Shown here: one piece after another, positions 43,701 through 52,440 of the stretch
How the letters are laid out: the number at the start of each line of letters is the position of its first letter
How positions within the stretch are numbered: the stretch's first letter is position 1
From: Arion vulgaris
Lineage: Eukaryota > Mollusca > Gastropoda > Stylommatophora > Arionidae
DNA: 64,000 nt
Direction: 5' to 3'
Assembly (NCBI GenBank): GCA_020796225.1
Contig: CM036767.1
Coordinates: forward strand, 21,458,927-21,522,926
The notes under the pieces: model-generated
What the model was told of the DNA's origin: nothing
Database searches by the model: none
The model's input: only the letters and a program-made list of their open reading frames with translations
Position numbers and translations under genes: made by a program

Positions 43701-44540
43701 GGCCACCAAAAACAAAATTTCAAATCCCTAAGGCTCTAAATCTAATGAATGTAAATAAATTATGTTTTCACTCTAAGTAGCAATTGTAATATCTAAAATA
43801 TCACATATGCTTGTTAGGATATATTAAATATTACATTTAAAAATAAATTTTTAGGTAAAAATTCCCTCAAATTCGTTAAAAAAGCTGCTTTTGGGGTGTG
43901 TTTACCAAAAATTCATTAAAAATGTAATATTTAATATATCCTAACAACCATGTGTAATATTTTAGATATTACAATTGCACACCTTAGAGTGAAAACAGAA
44001 TTCATCTATATTCATTACTTTCAGAGCCTTAGGGATTTGAAATTTTGTGTTTGGCAGCCATTTTTATTGTTTCCATGGCAATACGTTGACATATTTTTGA
44101 AAACTAAACTTTTTCTACTCTTTTAAGTCATGATATCTCAAAACTGTTATATAAATTCTACATTAATATGAAAGCAATGAAAAAGTTTCCAGACCAGAGT
44201 CCCCCTTAACAAGTGGTCGATATGGAGCATTCGTAGAAAAGAAGAAGACAAGTAAAGACAGGTATATGCACTCACATTTATCATATATTTATTTATTTCA
44301 GTATTAAGTTTACAAGAGCTGGCTTGCAGAACAGTTGTGTCTTGTACCACAATCTACAGCATTGAACAACTTCCGTTACCCAACAGTATCAAGTCTCATT
44401 TGAAATCATACGCGCTCACTAATAAAACACGGGCTCGCATGTTGAACTTTGTGCACAGGGACAAGCACAAGAAAGTCAAATATCTCAACCCTTGTGAGTC
44501 ACCACCCATGAACTGTCGGAAAAGCTGTATAGTAAGCTAG
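31555..44540 (+). CDS. RAB40: Rab40-type small GTPase with SOCS box, complete, six exons
   Basis: Exons 31555-31789, 35914-35974, 37504-37564, 40244-40321, 41836-42058 and 44302-44540; 897 nt, 298 aa, all phases agree. The protein has an Asn/Thr-rich N-terminal extension (about residues 6-36), [17 protein letters not shown] (41-57), [14 protein letters not shown] (79-92), [18 protein letters not shown], then VGNRLHLAF in place of a normal NKxD loop (a Rab40 trait). The SOCS box from residue 220 has the elongin B/C-binding stretch [14 protein letters not shown] and the LPLP cullin-5 box (243-246). The protein ends in CIVS, a CaaX prenylation motif. Rab40 proteins act as substrate adaptors of cullin-5 E3 ligases at membranes (family knowledge). 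Oddities: valine at 100 where the family has the DxxG aspartate, and glutamate after GK in the P-loop. Confidence 0.94.
31790..32215. other. Rab40 intron 1 start, nothing recognised
   Basis: No shared repeat seen; contains a short C-rich run near 31968-31981. Confidence 0.35.
32216..32470 (+). mobile_element. LINE-C tail, degenerate
   Basis: Two frames read HLTEHCRLS, then [20 protein letters not shown] and HEDLLLTAG, the Cys/His tail pattern seen at 38640-38870. Confidence 0.45.
32840..33905 (+). mobile_element. LINE-A, 3' half with reverse transcriptase, frameshifted
   Basis: Best LINE in the window. Codons from 32874: [33 protein letters not shown], then [10 protein letters not shown] with the catalytic YADD at 33117-33128, then KTEVMVVSK and RFKYLGTFL. 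Near 33450 the frame changes and continues as [49 protein letters not shown], ending [18 protein letters not shown] at 33893. A TTGATTGATTGA tail follows. The 5' half (endonuclease, RT fingers) is missing. It lies in the sense strand of Rab40 intron 1. Confidence 0.88.
34150..35450. repeat. GC-rich repeat island in Rab40 intron 1
   Basis: Clearly richer in G+C than its surroundings. GCATGCTCTCTATTGAGCC (34467) and GCATGCTCTCTCTTGAGCC (34624) start two copies of a 150-bp unit. GTGTGCGTCCCACCC and a CAGCAGAGGTAAAGCCAG string repeat near 34884-34930 and 35056-35110. 35280-35450 recurs at 22290-22460. Frames here (e.g. 34342-34638) are probably LINE 5'-end sequence; I assign no protein. Confidence 0.55.
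35560..35815 (+). mobile_element. LINE-L 3' fragment
   Basis: Encodes [33 protein letters not shown] and STTLHGTC across small frame changes, a LINE C-terminal tail. Confidence 0.6.
35914..35974 (+). CDS. RAB40: Rab40 exon 2
   Basis: 61-nt exon between TTTTCAG and GTAAGT. It encodes [20 protein letters not shown] plus two bases of a Trp codon, matching the Rab40 effector region and the strand before switch II. Confidence 0.92.
36020..36208 (+). mobile_element. LINE-A fragment
   Basis: [20 protein letters not shown] is encoded just after Rab40 exon 2, then KLIINIRKR and [10 protein letters not shown]; it abuts a minus-strand LINE-D piece at 36208. Confidence 0.7.
36208..36530 (-). mobile_element. 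LINE-D fragment
   Basis: Minus strand: [54 protein letters not shown], the RNase H-to-tail region. An open frame of 96 codons survives. Confidence 0.65.
36735..37120 (-). repeat. S2 SINE 3' part and LINE-C tail
   Basis: 36735-36860 is reverse-complement S2 (TGATTGATTGATG, then TTCTTACACAGGAAGATCTC). 36880-37085 encodes on the minus strand [18 protein letters not shown], a LINE Cys/His tail. Confidence 0.6.
37504..37564 (+). CDS. RAB40: Rab40 exon 3 (switch II), with Asp to Val change
   Basis: 61-nt exon that finishes the Trp codon and encodes [20 protein letters not shown], between CAG (37501-37503) and GTAACA. Length, phase and 18 of 20 residues fit the Rab40 exon. The first full codon is GTA (Val) where DTSGQ is expected, and TTG (Leu) replaces a Phe. 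An overlapping longer frame on the same strand is a shadow. Confidence 0.88.
37680..37938 (+). repeat. R1 repeat (left arm of an inverted pair)
   Basis: GAACGCTCCATATCGACCAC to CAATACACAGGCG, 115 bp after Rab40 exon 3. Confidence 0.8.
37938..38078 (-). repeat. R1 repeat, partial (right arm of an inverted pair)
   Basis: ACCCTAGTAAATAAAAAACA to GGTCAATATGGAGCATTCG. Directly abuts the + copy, so about 140 bp can fold back. Confidence 0.75.
38080..38240 (+). mobile_element. LINE 3' scrap
   Basis: [11 protein letters not shown] and SHMDTR-like words, then RMKEEELT; too short to assign. Confidence 0.35.
38500..38925 (+). mobile_element. LINE-C tail, best copy
   Basis: Open frame 38527-38871: [49 protein letters not shown], then [13 protein letters not shown]. 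The CHC...H-x4-C knuckle and closing TAEFI words are typical of jockey-like non-LTR polyprotein ends. 38905-38990 recurs at 60685-60770. Confidence 0.7.
39105..39620 (+). mobile_element. LINE-D (RNase H domain and tail)
   Basis: [24 protein letters not shown] reading, then [16 protein letters not shown] (RNase H Gly-Asn helix), then [14 protein letters not shown]. Broken by frameshifts. 39370-39610 recurs inverted at 39960-40150. Confidence 0.6.
39700..40150. mobile_element. S2 3' piece (+) and inverted LINE-D piece (-)
   Basis: 39705-39842 is S2 (TTTTCCTGTGTAAGAAATAG). 39850-40150, minus strand, reads [20 protein letters not shown] and INFSCVQ, the counterpart of 39400-39510. Confidence 0.6.
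40244..40321 (+). CDS. RAB40: Rab40 exon 4
   Basis: Exactly 26 codons, phase 0, between TTTCAG and GTAAGA. It encodes [20 protein letters not shown] and IKEIDE, nearly the vertebrate Rab40 sequence. Confidence 0.94.
40425..40798 (-). mobile_element. LINE-D-like tail
   Basis: Minus strand: [42 protein letters not shown]. Confidence 0.55.
40799..40900. mobile_element. hAT left end, relative of 23597
   Basis: CAGTGGCGGCTCGTGGTCAT, then GGTGGTGGGGCCAGAC, resembles the first 45 bp of 23597-23763. No right end found nearby. Confidence 0.6.
41320..41765 (-). mobile_element. LINE-E 3' end, best copy
   Basis: Minus strand: [60 protein letters not shown], then in a second frame [20 protein letters not shown] and [20 protein letters not shown]-like C-terminus. 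Its 5' edge is about 70 bp before the Rab40 exon 5 acceptor. Confidence 0.75.
41836..42058 (+). CDS. RAB40: Rab40 exon 5
   Basis: Acceptor CCTCAG and donor GTAAGC. It encodes [20 protein letters not shown], the [20 protein letters not shown] block (SAK-like loop region) and ELSRLALKR. The acceptor is only about 70 bp after a LINE fragment. Confidence 0.94.
42135..42405. repeat. CTA/CTG-type trinucleotide microsatellite
   Basis: About 270 bp of ACT/TACTGC-type triplets, imperfect, in Rab40 intron 5. Open frames in it are low-complexity artefacts. Confidence 0.9.
42520..42760 (+). repeat. tRNA-headed SINE
   Basis: CCGAATGGATTAGAGCGTGG and CAGGGTTCAATCCCCTG form A-box/B-box, followed by a body ending in AAATACGTTTTAAAAAAG. 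No other full copy in the window. Confidence 0.55.
42900..43180 (-). mobile_element. LINE-D-like tail
   Basis: Minus strand: [19 protein letters not shown], then [15 protein letters not shown] and [10 protein letters not shown]; same order as 40425-40798. Confidence 0.55.
43318..44245 (-). repeat. R1 repeat interrupted by a TTAA MITE
   Basis: R1 runs 43318-43541, is cut at TTAA and resumes at 44206 (TTAACAAGTGGTCGATATGG). Uninterrupted copies read GTGGTTAACAAGTGG at this point. Confidence 0.85.
43542..44205. mobile_element. Long hairpin MITE, 664 bp, TTAA target duplication
   Basis: Starts GGGGGGATTCGG and ends CAGAGTCCCCC; flanking TTAA at 43538-43541 and 44206-44209. The left arm (to about 43860) and right arm (from about 43915) are reverse complements over nearly all their length, for example TTTCAAATCCCTAAGGCTCT in both. 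The TTAA duplication points to the piggyBac superfamily. No transposase. Confidence 0.9.
44302..44540 (+). CDS. RAB40: Rab40 exon 6 (SOCS box, CaaX end)
   Basis: Acceptor TATTTCAG, stop TAG 44538-44540. It encodes [29 protein letters not shown], a basic linker (RDKHKKVK), an SPP motif and terminal CIVS. The linker before the CaaX is lysine-rich, suitable for membrane association. Confidence 0.93.
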
Positions 44541-44835
44541 TACACCGGCCTGTTGATGTTTGTAAATGCTGTAATTTTGTGTTCATAAAGCTGATGTAAA
44601 TAATTTATTTTGGGCCAGATCAAATATCTGTCCAGTTTTTTGTGTGTGTAAGATCATAAATAATTTAGCAAACTTACAAAGTGCAAGCAGGCATACTATT
44701 TGTTAATTAAGCAACAACATTTCCACAAATGTTGTCCTGGTCTCCATTTTATTTCAGTCTCATCTGTCTTTGCCTTAATCATCATTTCTATTGTTGTTTA
44801 TTGCGTTTTTATTTTTAATTGTTTGCTTGCTATGA
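44541..44835 (+). other. Probable Rab40 3' untranslated region
   Basis: AT-rich, no coding signal. I see no canonical AATAAA before the R1 repeat that starts near 44840; the first one, near 44954, lies inside that repeat. Confidence 0.4.
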
Positions 44836-44839
44836 ATCC

Positions 44840-45035
44840 AGGTTGCCGTGTGTTGCCGGGGCTTGCAAGGTGAGCAAAGTGTAGTACTATTGCGACCTAC
44901 AAGGCATGTCGTAAGAGGCGACTGAGATATGGGATTAGGGAAGCTATTATAGTAAATAAAAAGCGTCAAATAAATCGGATATGCTGGCCTACTTGTAGGC
45001 GGATGACTGACGCAGCATACAATCGCTTTGTTTTC
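44840..45035 (-). repeat. R1 repeat
   Basis: GTGTTGCCGGGGCTTGCAAG, CATGTCGTAAGAGGCGACTG, and CTACTTGTAGGCGGATGAC, in the region after Rab40. Confidence 0.75.
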
Positions 45036-45039
45036 TTAT

Positions 45040-45340
45040 CGTTCAATCCTGTTCAACTTGTTCAATCTCTTCTATGGAAGTGAGTCCGATATTTCTCACC
45101 TCTCTCCATAAAGTTCACTTGAGGGTTTCCCTAGAATATACTTTATTTCTTGTGCACTTTGCCTCCCACTTCAATGACTGCTTTGTAATTCTTTTACCAT
45201 TTCTTCACAAGATATTTCCAACATATCTCTTTCTTATAACAGCTATTACTAGTGGTCAACCACATATTTCTCTGATTTCATCCCTGCTCCTGAATTCGTC
45301 CCATTCTATGTTAAATTTAATTTTAAAAAAATAAAATAAA
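45040..45340 (-). mobile_element. LINE-K 3' fragment
   Basis: Minus strand: AVIRKRYVGNIL, RITKQSLKWEAKCTR, REVRNIGLTSIEEIEQVEQD. Confidence 0.65.
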
Positions 45341-45349
45341 GGAACCTTT

Positions 45350-46925
45350 ATTATATCACATGGTAGAAAGGGTAATATGGTGACCTGTATTTGTCATTGA
45401 CCGTCGGCACATGCTGGGTGATGTTCTTAATGTCACCTGGCAGCAGTCCCGGATTAGGCTTAGCCGGGGCCCGTAGCAAATTTTAGCGCAGGCCCTTGGT
45501 TTTGTATGATAATAAAATAAAACACAACTTTTACAAACAAACTTGTCTCGATTTAATGTGAGCAAATTTAGAGATAGCACTAGACAAATCAATTTCTCTA
45601 AGTAAATTACATTCAATGTTCAATGTTCAAGGTGAGGTTATTTAGACGATCTTGTTCAATCATGTTTCTTAACTCACTTTTTATACACTTTAATGTTGAA
45701 AAACAACGTTCTCCGCTGCAGTTAGAAATCATTAAAGACAAATAAATTTGTAAGACTATTTCTACATTTGGGAAACACGACTAATGAATTTTCCATTATA
45801 AGTTTATAAAATTGCAGTTCAAGAGTCCCATGCTTTTCATTGCTAATTGCAGCAGCTACATTAGTTTTTAAGAAGTTCAGTGAACTGCATAAGTTTGTCG
45901 CCTAGACTTTCTTCCAAATCCTCTTGGTAAGAGCTGACAATATTTGGAGTTCTTTTCAAGATCTCTTTTGCTGTAATAGATTTTAACTGCCGGAGTATTC
46001 CAAAAACACCAGTCACTCTATGGTACAGCCTAAATCAATAACTTTGCTAACAAAACAGAACAGTTGTCCTTTAGTTTCTGTATAACACAACCAATCTCTG
46101 ACGTGAGTTTTGTTTGTTGGTGTATGCGTGTATGTGGAAAAACGACTTTCGACAAAATCGTGGATTGTTTCTTTATCGTATGTTTTTTGTGGGTTTTTTA
46201 AGACATGAAATCATTGTTCATATGTTGGACTTGGCTACTTTCTTTCACAATCCAATAATCTCGATTGAAGTTGTTTGGCCATTCACCAATATCGTTGGAG
46301 TACATTTTACTTTCGTTGTGTTTTGGCTTGTAGATGATGTTGCTACATTAGAAGCATGTGCTGTGCTTTCTGCCTCTCTTTGGCTTGAAGATGATATGGC
46401 TAAATTGGGAGGACTTGCTGTACATTCGATTTCAGTTTGTCTTGTGGAAAATGTGGCTAAATCGTGAAGAGTTGCTGATCTTAATGGTAATATTGGTAAT
46501 GATGATTCTTTTATAGCACTGCCTTCATCTACTACACAGTGACAAGCGACTTCTGTATTTTCGGCTTCGATTTCGTTGGATTCAGCACCATCACACACGA
46601 CATTTAAAAATTCAGACAGCTTGTGTGTTTTTGATATAACATCTGGTTATTTTTCCATTTTCATCTGTCACATAGGTGCGGGGCCCTAAGCCTGGCCTAA
46701 AGCGGGGCCCGTAGCATTTGCTACTTCTGCTACTAGGCTAATCCGGCGCTGCCCGGCAGCCTTTACTTCCTAGTGCTTTTCCCTGGTATCCAGTTGAGGC
46801 TGGGTCAACCTGAGAGCCGTTACGGTTGGAAAAAATTCCACACCCACTATGGACTTGAACCCAGACAACTAGCCTAAGAAGTGTGTTCACTAACAACTAG
46901 TCTACTGCAGCTTTTCATTTTTAAA
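45350..46925 (-). repeat. SINE S3 interrupted by a hAT element
   Basis: The S3 tail side is at 45370-45443 (CATTGACCGTCGGCACATGC) and the head side at 46752-46925 (GAGCCGTTACGGTTGG, GGACTTGAACCCAG). Compare 26520-26760. Confidence 0.65.
45444..46751 (-). mobile_element. hAT transposon, internally deleted, 1308 bp
   Basis: Ends CAGTCCCGGATTAGGC and, in reverse complement, CAGCGCCGGATTAGCC. Target duplication CCTGGCAG (45436-45443) / CCCGGCAG (46752-46759), 7 of 8. Coding remnants read on the minus strand: a Ser/Thr-rich N-terminal frame (46598-46245) and, after a gap, LKSITAKEILKRTPNIVSSY, then ERCFSTLKCIKSELRN and LNIECNLLREIDLSSAISKF. The last two are the hAT C-terminal dimerisation region. 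The BED-finger and RNase H-like catalytic parts are missing and frames are broken. Confidence 0.85.
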
Positions 46926-47154
46926 TACTTTCCTTTTTAAAAACGTTTTGTCATACTACTGTCCGCTGCTTTCTATCACTCTTTTCAGTTTGATTTATTA
47001 CAATTGTTTATCTGATATCCACAGAATGATATTAATTAACCTGACATAAAGGATATATTTATATCATAAAGATGTTACTCAGTTAGATGGAAGTTATACT
47101 GCACATCCTTGCCTATCTTCTTGCTCAATTTAATCAAAGTCTTCTATTTAGATG

Positions 47155-47370
47155 AAAATTGTGGCATATCCTTTACAGGACGTAGCCATCAAGCACAGTA
47201 AACGAGTCGTTGATTTTCTAGGCAACACTTATACGTTGAGTAGTTTGCCATTGCTCACTGAACAGTGATGTTTATTTTCACCGTTCGTAACAATCCACAG
47301 GAACAAATTTTCTTCAAAACTGCCCACACAGAGTTTGAACCACTACCACTTAAGCTACAGGTTATTTGGT
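47155..47370 (-). repeat. SINE S1
   Basis: Tail GGCATATCCTTTACAGGACG, head CCACTACCACTTAAGCTACA. Confidence 0.7.
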
Positions 47371-47574
47371 TACCAATGCTTATATTCACATAGTCCCATC
47401 CTCGTAGTTATGACTGATAAACTCAGTCAGGAAATTTAAAATTTTCATTAGAGTGGGCTGACTGTTATATATATTTGATAAAACACTATGAGCTTTATTG
47501 CTGTTTTCTCAGTTTATGAGTCCATGGTTATTTAGTCATGAAAATTGTTAATAAATTGATATCGTTAGGGTCAT

Positions 47575-47960
47575 GGACTGCTAAAATGACTATTGGGGAG
47601 GTGCTGAATGAGGTCAAGACATAGAGAAAACTTATCATCAATATAAGAAAGAGGTAGTCATCATTTTTCAGACATGTGATAAAGGTTATAAGAATCATTG
47701 TCAACTGGTAAAATGAAGGGAGATGAGACAGAGAATATACAGAAATCATTTTTCAGACATGTGATGAGAAAGGAGGTTTAGAACACATTGTAACAACTGG
47801 TAAAATCGAAGGGAGATGAGACAGAGGAAGAGAGAAAGAGACATATTTTCTATAGATTGCCTTCATAGCACGGAATAGCGTCAACATCTGAGATGATAGC
47901 AACGACAGAGATTTGTGGAGATCCATGATCGTCTACACCAGCCGGCATGGCACGGCACCT
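47575..47960 (+). mobile_element. LINE-A tail with an internal duplication
   Basis: MDCxNDYWGGAE-like start, then the segment TCATTTTTCAGACATGTGAT to GAAGGGAGATGAGACAGAG occurs twice in tandem (about 47660-47735 and 47745-47825); ends RDLWRSMIVYT and a GGCACGGCACC tail. Confidence 0.65.
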
Positions 47961-48059
47961 GATCATGATCTTTAGTGTTAGATTTAATTTGAGACATAAT
48001 ATAACCTCAGTTGTGCATGTTGTGTTGTTTTTGAATATATTTGTTTTTATCTACCAATA

Positions 48060-48380
48060 CTGTATGCAAGGAGAGATCGTGGAAGGCAGAGGAGAATATG
48101 TTGATCTGAATTGTAGTTCGACAAAAGATAGACATCAGAACTGATTAGCTGCACCGAGGAAAGAGCGATTTGTGGAGAATCATTATCGCCTACGCCGATG
48201 AGCATGGCATTTGATTGATAGACTGTTTGCAAGGGTCATATGAGGTGAGAAGGATGATTTCCGGGAATTTCCTCTTGAGCTTGTCTGCCTTATTGCAACA
48301 GGTGGCTGTGCTTAAAGCATTCATAGCAAAGATGGTATTCACCGAAGTGCAATGATTTTGGTCCAAACACTCAATCACTC
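48060..48380 (+). mobile_element. LINE-A 3' end, then an S2-like scrap
   Basis: GGAGAGATCGTGGAAGGCAG, AAAAGATAGACATCAGAACT and TTTGATTGATAG. 48335-48375 has the S2 end (GTGCAATGATTTTGGTCC). Confidence 0.6.
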
Positions 48381-48689
48381 ATACCTATCTGTTGCCAACA
48401 ACATGTTCTTAATTATTCTCAGGTTTTTGTCATTAATATTGACATGAATATCTAACAGTTTTGATAAATAACTTAATTTTGTTTGACCATGTCCATTACT
48501 TTAGTGCAGATCTGTTAGCTCTTTCCATATACAGTTATTTCCGCAGTTTTACACAGTTAATTCAAGGGAGGCACAAAAAAGCAGTTAAAAAAAAATTATA
48601 ACTACTTGTCAATAAATAAATGTATATATCTCTTCTTATCCTGATGCTATGAGGCAAAACAGGATTAGAGAAAAGAGAGGTAGAAAGTT

Positions 48690-49160
48690 AATTAGAAAGA
48701 TTAACAAATAAAATTCCTCCAAAATATTTTCACCATCTTCTAAGTTATATTGGGGACATTATTTTTCGTCTATGTACAGGACACTGCAGACTCAACAAAC
48801 ATAGACAAGGAATAAGTCAAACAGCTCTCTGCCAGTGTCAGCAGGCGGAACAGACACTGGAGCATATCCTGCAAGACTGTCCTCTCCTGGGGAGCTGAGA
48901 AGCAACATGTGGCCACACCCAGTGGACCTGAAAACTAAGCTTTGGGGAAATCTGACAGACCTGAAGCTGACTGCCCAATTTGTGGTCCACAGTAAACTAA
49001 GTGCATGACCAGAGATCGCTGAAGAAGAAGATATTGGAAACCTTTGACGTTGCTTTGGAGTTCGCGCACTGCCGCTAAAATCTTTCTGTGTAAGAAAGAA
49101 ATCGGAACACACATGGTTACTCACTGAAGTGCAATGATGATTGTCCTGTCAATCAGATAT
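48690..49160 (+). repeat. SINE S2 3' half split by a LINE-C tail
   Basis: S2 48690-48757 and 49031-49160 (CTTTCTGTGTAAGAAAGAAA). The inserted piece is flanked by ATATTGGGGAC and ATATTGGAAAC. Confidence 0.7.
48758..49030 (+). mobile_element. LINE-C tail, 5'-truncated insertion
   Basis: Encodes [36 protein letters not shown]; ends in GAAGAAGAAG. Confidence 0.65.
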
Positions 49161-49439
49161 AATATCCGGGGTTTGCTTTTATTAATACTTGATGTCTCTG
49201 CATGATTTTGTGTGTCTTGTCAATGAAGTAATTACAATATTTGATCATTGTACAGAATGAAATATTTGATATATGTCTGTTTTACATTTAATAACTTGAT
49301 ATCTTGTGTCTTACTTTCATGAACTTGATGTCTGTGCATGTGTTTTGATGGAGATATTGACTTGAAGACTTCACAGTCATGTCTTGTTTATTGCTCATTT
49401 TTATAGACAATGTGTTGATATTAGCACTCAAAGTTTATA

Positions 49440-49665
49440 GATTGAACTTGATTTTTATTCATATTTCACTAAAGTAACATTATTCTGAACTTGACTTTTA
49501 CTCACATTGTGCTATTTGTAACATTATTCTGAACTTGACTTTTACTCACATTGTGCTATCTGTAACATTATTCTAAAATTGACTTTTACTCACATTGTGC
49601 TATCAATAACATTATTCTGAACTTGACTTTGAACCCATATTGGGCCATCTTTACCATTATTTCTG
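49440..49665. repeat. 44-bp minisatellite
   Basis: Four to five units of ACTTGACTTTTACTCACATT plus GTGCTATCTGTAACATTATT. Confidence 0.85.
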
Positions 49666-49944
49666 ATAACATATTGTAATAACTACTGCCAACAATGAAG
49701 ATGAAGATCCAGACTACTAGTGCAGCTCTGTGCTGAACATTCTGCGACCAAGCTCAGTATGATTGTTATTGTGTCAGAATTTACATTCATATTTCTCTAG
49801 ATCCGAAGAGAATGACTGCAGCATCTCGCTAGCTGACTCAAGCTTTCAAGGCCTAGTGTGGCCTAAAAGAAACTATTTGAAAAAGAGGAGAAACCAAAAA
49901 TTCATGAACACAAAAAAAATGTGGATGGGATACAATGAAATCAT

Positions 49945-50225
49945 CAAACAGGGTCTCTGTTGCTAAGTGATTAAGCCTTTACCATGCACGCCAAAGGTCA
50001 TGGGTTAGAATCCGGACAGTGCCGTTCTGTTCACGATTGCATCTTTTCAATAGACCCATAGGATTGTTGTCGGAGCTGCGGAGTTTGTGATTTGTGCAAT
50101 ACTCTCTGCAGGTAGCTGATTTCTGCTGAGATTAACCAAGCCATATGGGGTAAAACCCAGAGTAATGAAGTGAATCCTTCAGCGTTAGACCCTCTGTCAA
50201 ACAGATCACATAAAAGCGGTTAACT
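49945..50225 (+). repeat. SINE S5 with tRNA-like head
   Basis: TTGCTAAGTGATTAAGCC and CATGGGTTAGAATCCGG form the head. The body matches 6690-6895. Confidence 0.55.
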
Positions 50226-50504
50226 TGGTTGTTTAGGATGAACCAGAAAAGGTAAATTTGATATTGTTTCCATCCTTAGTGCTTTTTAATTTTCCTTTTG
50301 TTCCCAAAATTAGACTATTTGAAACCTCTCAGCAAATTTTATAAAATTTAGCAATTTTTTCATAATTTTTGTTGCTGACCTCCTCCCAAACTCCTGCGAC
50401 TCACCTGCAAGATATGAATTGTAGTTTTCTTCTCAGGTAAATTAATGAGTGATCTAAGTGCAATGATATCATCAAATATATCACCATTTTTTTTTTAAAG
50501 CCCT

Positions 50505-50605
50505 TTTAATACCTGAGGTATATTGGGTAATACAGTGTTAGACCCGTATTTTTCATTGACCGTCGGCACACGATGAGTGATGTGGCCAACATCATGCTAG
50601 ATATA
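50505..50605 (-). repeat. SINE S3 fragment
   Basis: TTTTCATTGACCGTCGGCAC, as in 45395. Confidence 0.55.
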
Positions 50606-50879
50606 TCACCATCACATTTGATAAAATAATGTCTTCCATTGTATTCGTTTAATCAAACTTGTGTGTATGCTATATTTGGATATATTCAGTGTACATATAT
50701 TCAGTGTACATATATCATTAAGGAAATGTTCTACCTAAGCACAAATCAGTGTACAGACATCAATCATTATACAGATGTTGTACCTAATCACAAACACTAC
50801 ATTGTTAATAGATCTTCATCAGGAAATAATAATAATAATTCCTCTCGTACCATTATACGTTACATAGGGCCTACAAGCA

Positions 50880-51340
50880 ATATCTCCATACCGCTCTATC
50901 CTGGACAACTCGCTCAATCTCCTCCATGAAACTGAGACCGATATTTCTTGCCTCTCTCAGCAAAGTTTGTTTTCAGGGTCTCCGTAGGTCATCCTCTCTT
51001 TCTTGAACACTTTGCATCCCACTTCAATGCCTGCTTTGATATTCGTTGATCATTTCTTCTCAAAGTGTGTCCAACATATCTTCATCTTCTTATCAGGAAA
51101 TATGGTACATCATACATTTATATAATCCAATCAACAGATCTTTTGTCTATCCCCAGGTGGATGATGGAATTGTTTGTCCACTCTTGCCGTTAAGCTCAGT
51201 GGTGGGAGCTGTAATTTGCGTTCCAGGGTCAGATGAGTCTCCCTTGTTTTGTTATATCCGGGTTTATTTAGTTGGTCTTGATATTGTGTATCCATCTTGT
51301 TCTTGGTCTTCCCTTGGCTGTAGTACCTGATCTTTAGTAG
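50880..51340 (-). mobile_element. LINE-K tail and a second LINE scrap
   Basis: Minus strand 51090-50880: RWRYVGHTLRRNDQRISKQA, LKWDAKCSRKRG. 51150-51340 has PREDQEQDGYTI-like words and is less certain. Confidence 0.55.
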
Positions 51341-52215
51341 TTATAAAAAGTAAAGGAACTTTTTTCTTAGAAGCACCAACTAACACTGTCCTTAATTTAA
51401 TAAATGTCTGTCACAAGCAATGATGATAACAGCATCAGACATGTGTTGTTGCACCTCTCTGGTGTGTGTAGAGGTGACTAGAGTCTAATCCTGGAACACA
51501 GTCATCTACCACAGGTTGGTAATCAGGATTGGACATGTGGGTGTTGTGTACTCTGCCATTTTACACAGCTAATTTGTCTTGATTCCTCAGCAGTACTGCA
51601 ATTCTAAGCCATCCGAGTTCTCTTATGGTGTTACAGCACCACATTTTATGATCTTTAGCAAAGGATTCTCAGTATGTGGTGTCTATATTGAAACATTTTA
51701 GTCACACTTTATGGGACATTATAGCTCGCTATACATCAGCTGTTTTGGGATGTGTTCAGACATCCCTCACCTTTACATAGCCATGTCACCTGGGCCTTTT
51801 TCAACAACTCAAAATCTTATCTGTCATGGGGAATTTGGTATCTGAAATTTTGTCCTGCCATTTTATTTGGAGCAATCTGCGGTAATGGCATGTTTGAAAA
51901 TGGTTCAGTTTTCTGCTATACACAAACACTGACCTACTGAATTAGTAGTCCACTGACATTCTATCTCTGTCTCTTTCTATTATTTTTTCATTTTCTCATT
52001 TATTATTAATCACATGCAATCATTCCTGAAATAGATCTCTGTACCAGATGCCATTATTTATTAGTGGAAAAAATGTTGGTTTTGACATATAATACGAAAC
52101 ATTTCTCTGAAGAACATTTTACAGAAACAACATAAAGTTATATTTGGGTCATTATACAGTTATTGACTGCATATTGACCCAATTGGCTGATAAACAACAT
52201 ACTGTACAGAAAAAT
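51341..52215. other. Intergenic, nothing recognised
   Basis: No shared repeat or coding frame. Confidence 0.4.
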
Positions 52216-52219
52216 TAGA

Positions 52220-52440
52220 TACTTTGGTCACATCATGATGGCCTGGAGAGAACAATATTAGAGGGCAGGGTCCCAGGATGCAGAGGCAGACCAAGAAGAA
52301 GATGGCTACAAAATATTAAAGAAACCATGAATATGACCATCGACGAAGTGGGTGAACTGGCTAGAATGAATTTCAGATGTGCTGCAAAGAGACACGCCCT
52401 ATAAAGGATACACACTTTGATGATGATGCAGTTATATCAA
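52220..52440 (+). mobile_element. LINE-B 3' tail
   Basis: [49 protein letters not shown]; then a GATGATG tail. Confidence 0.7.
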
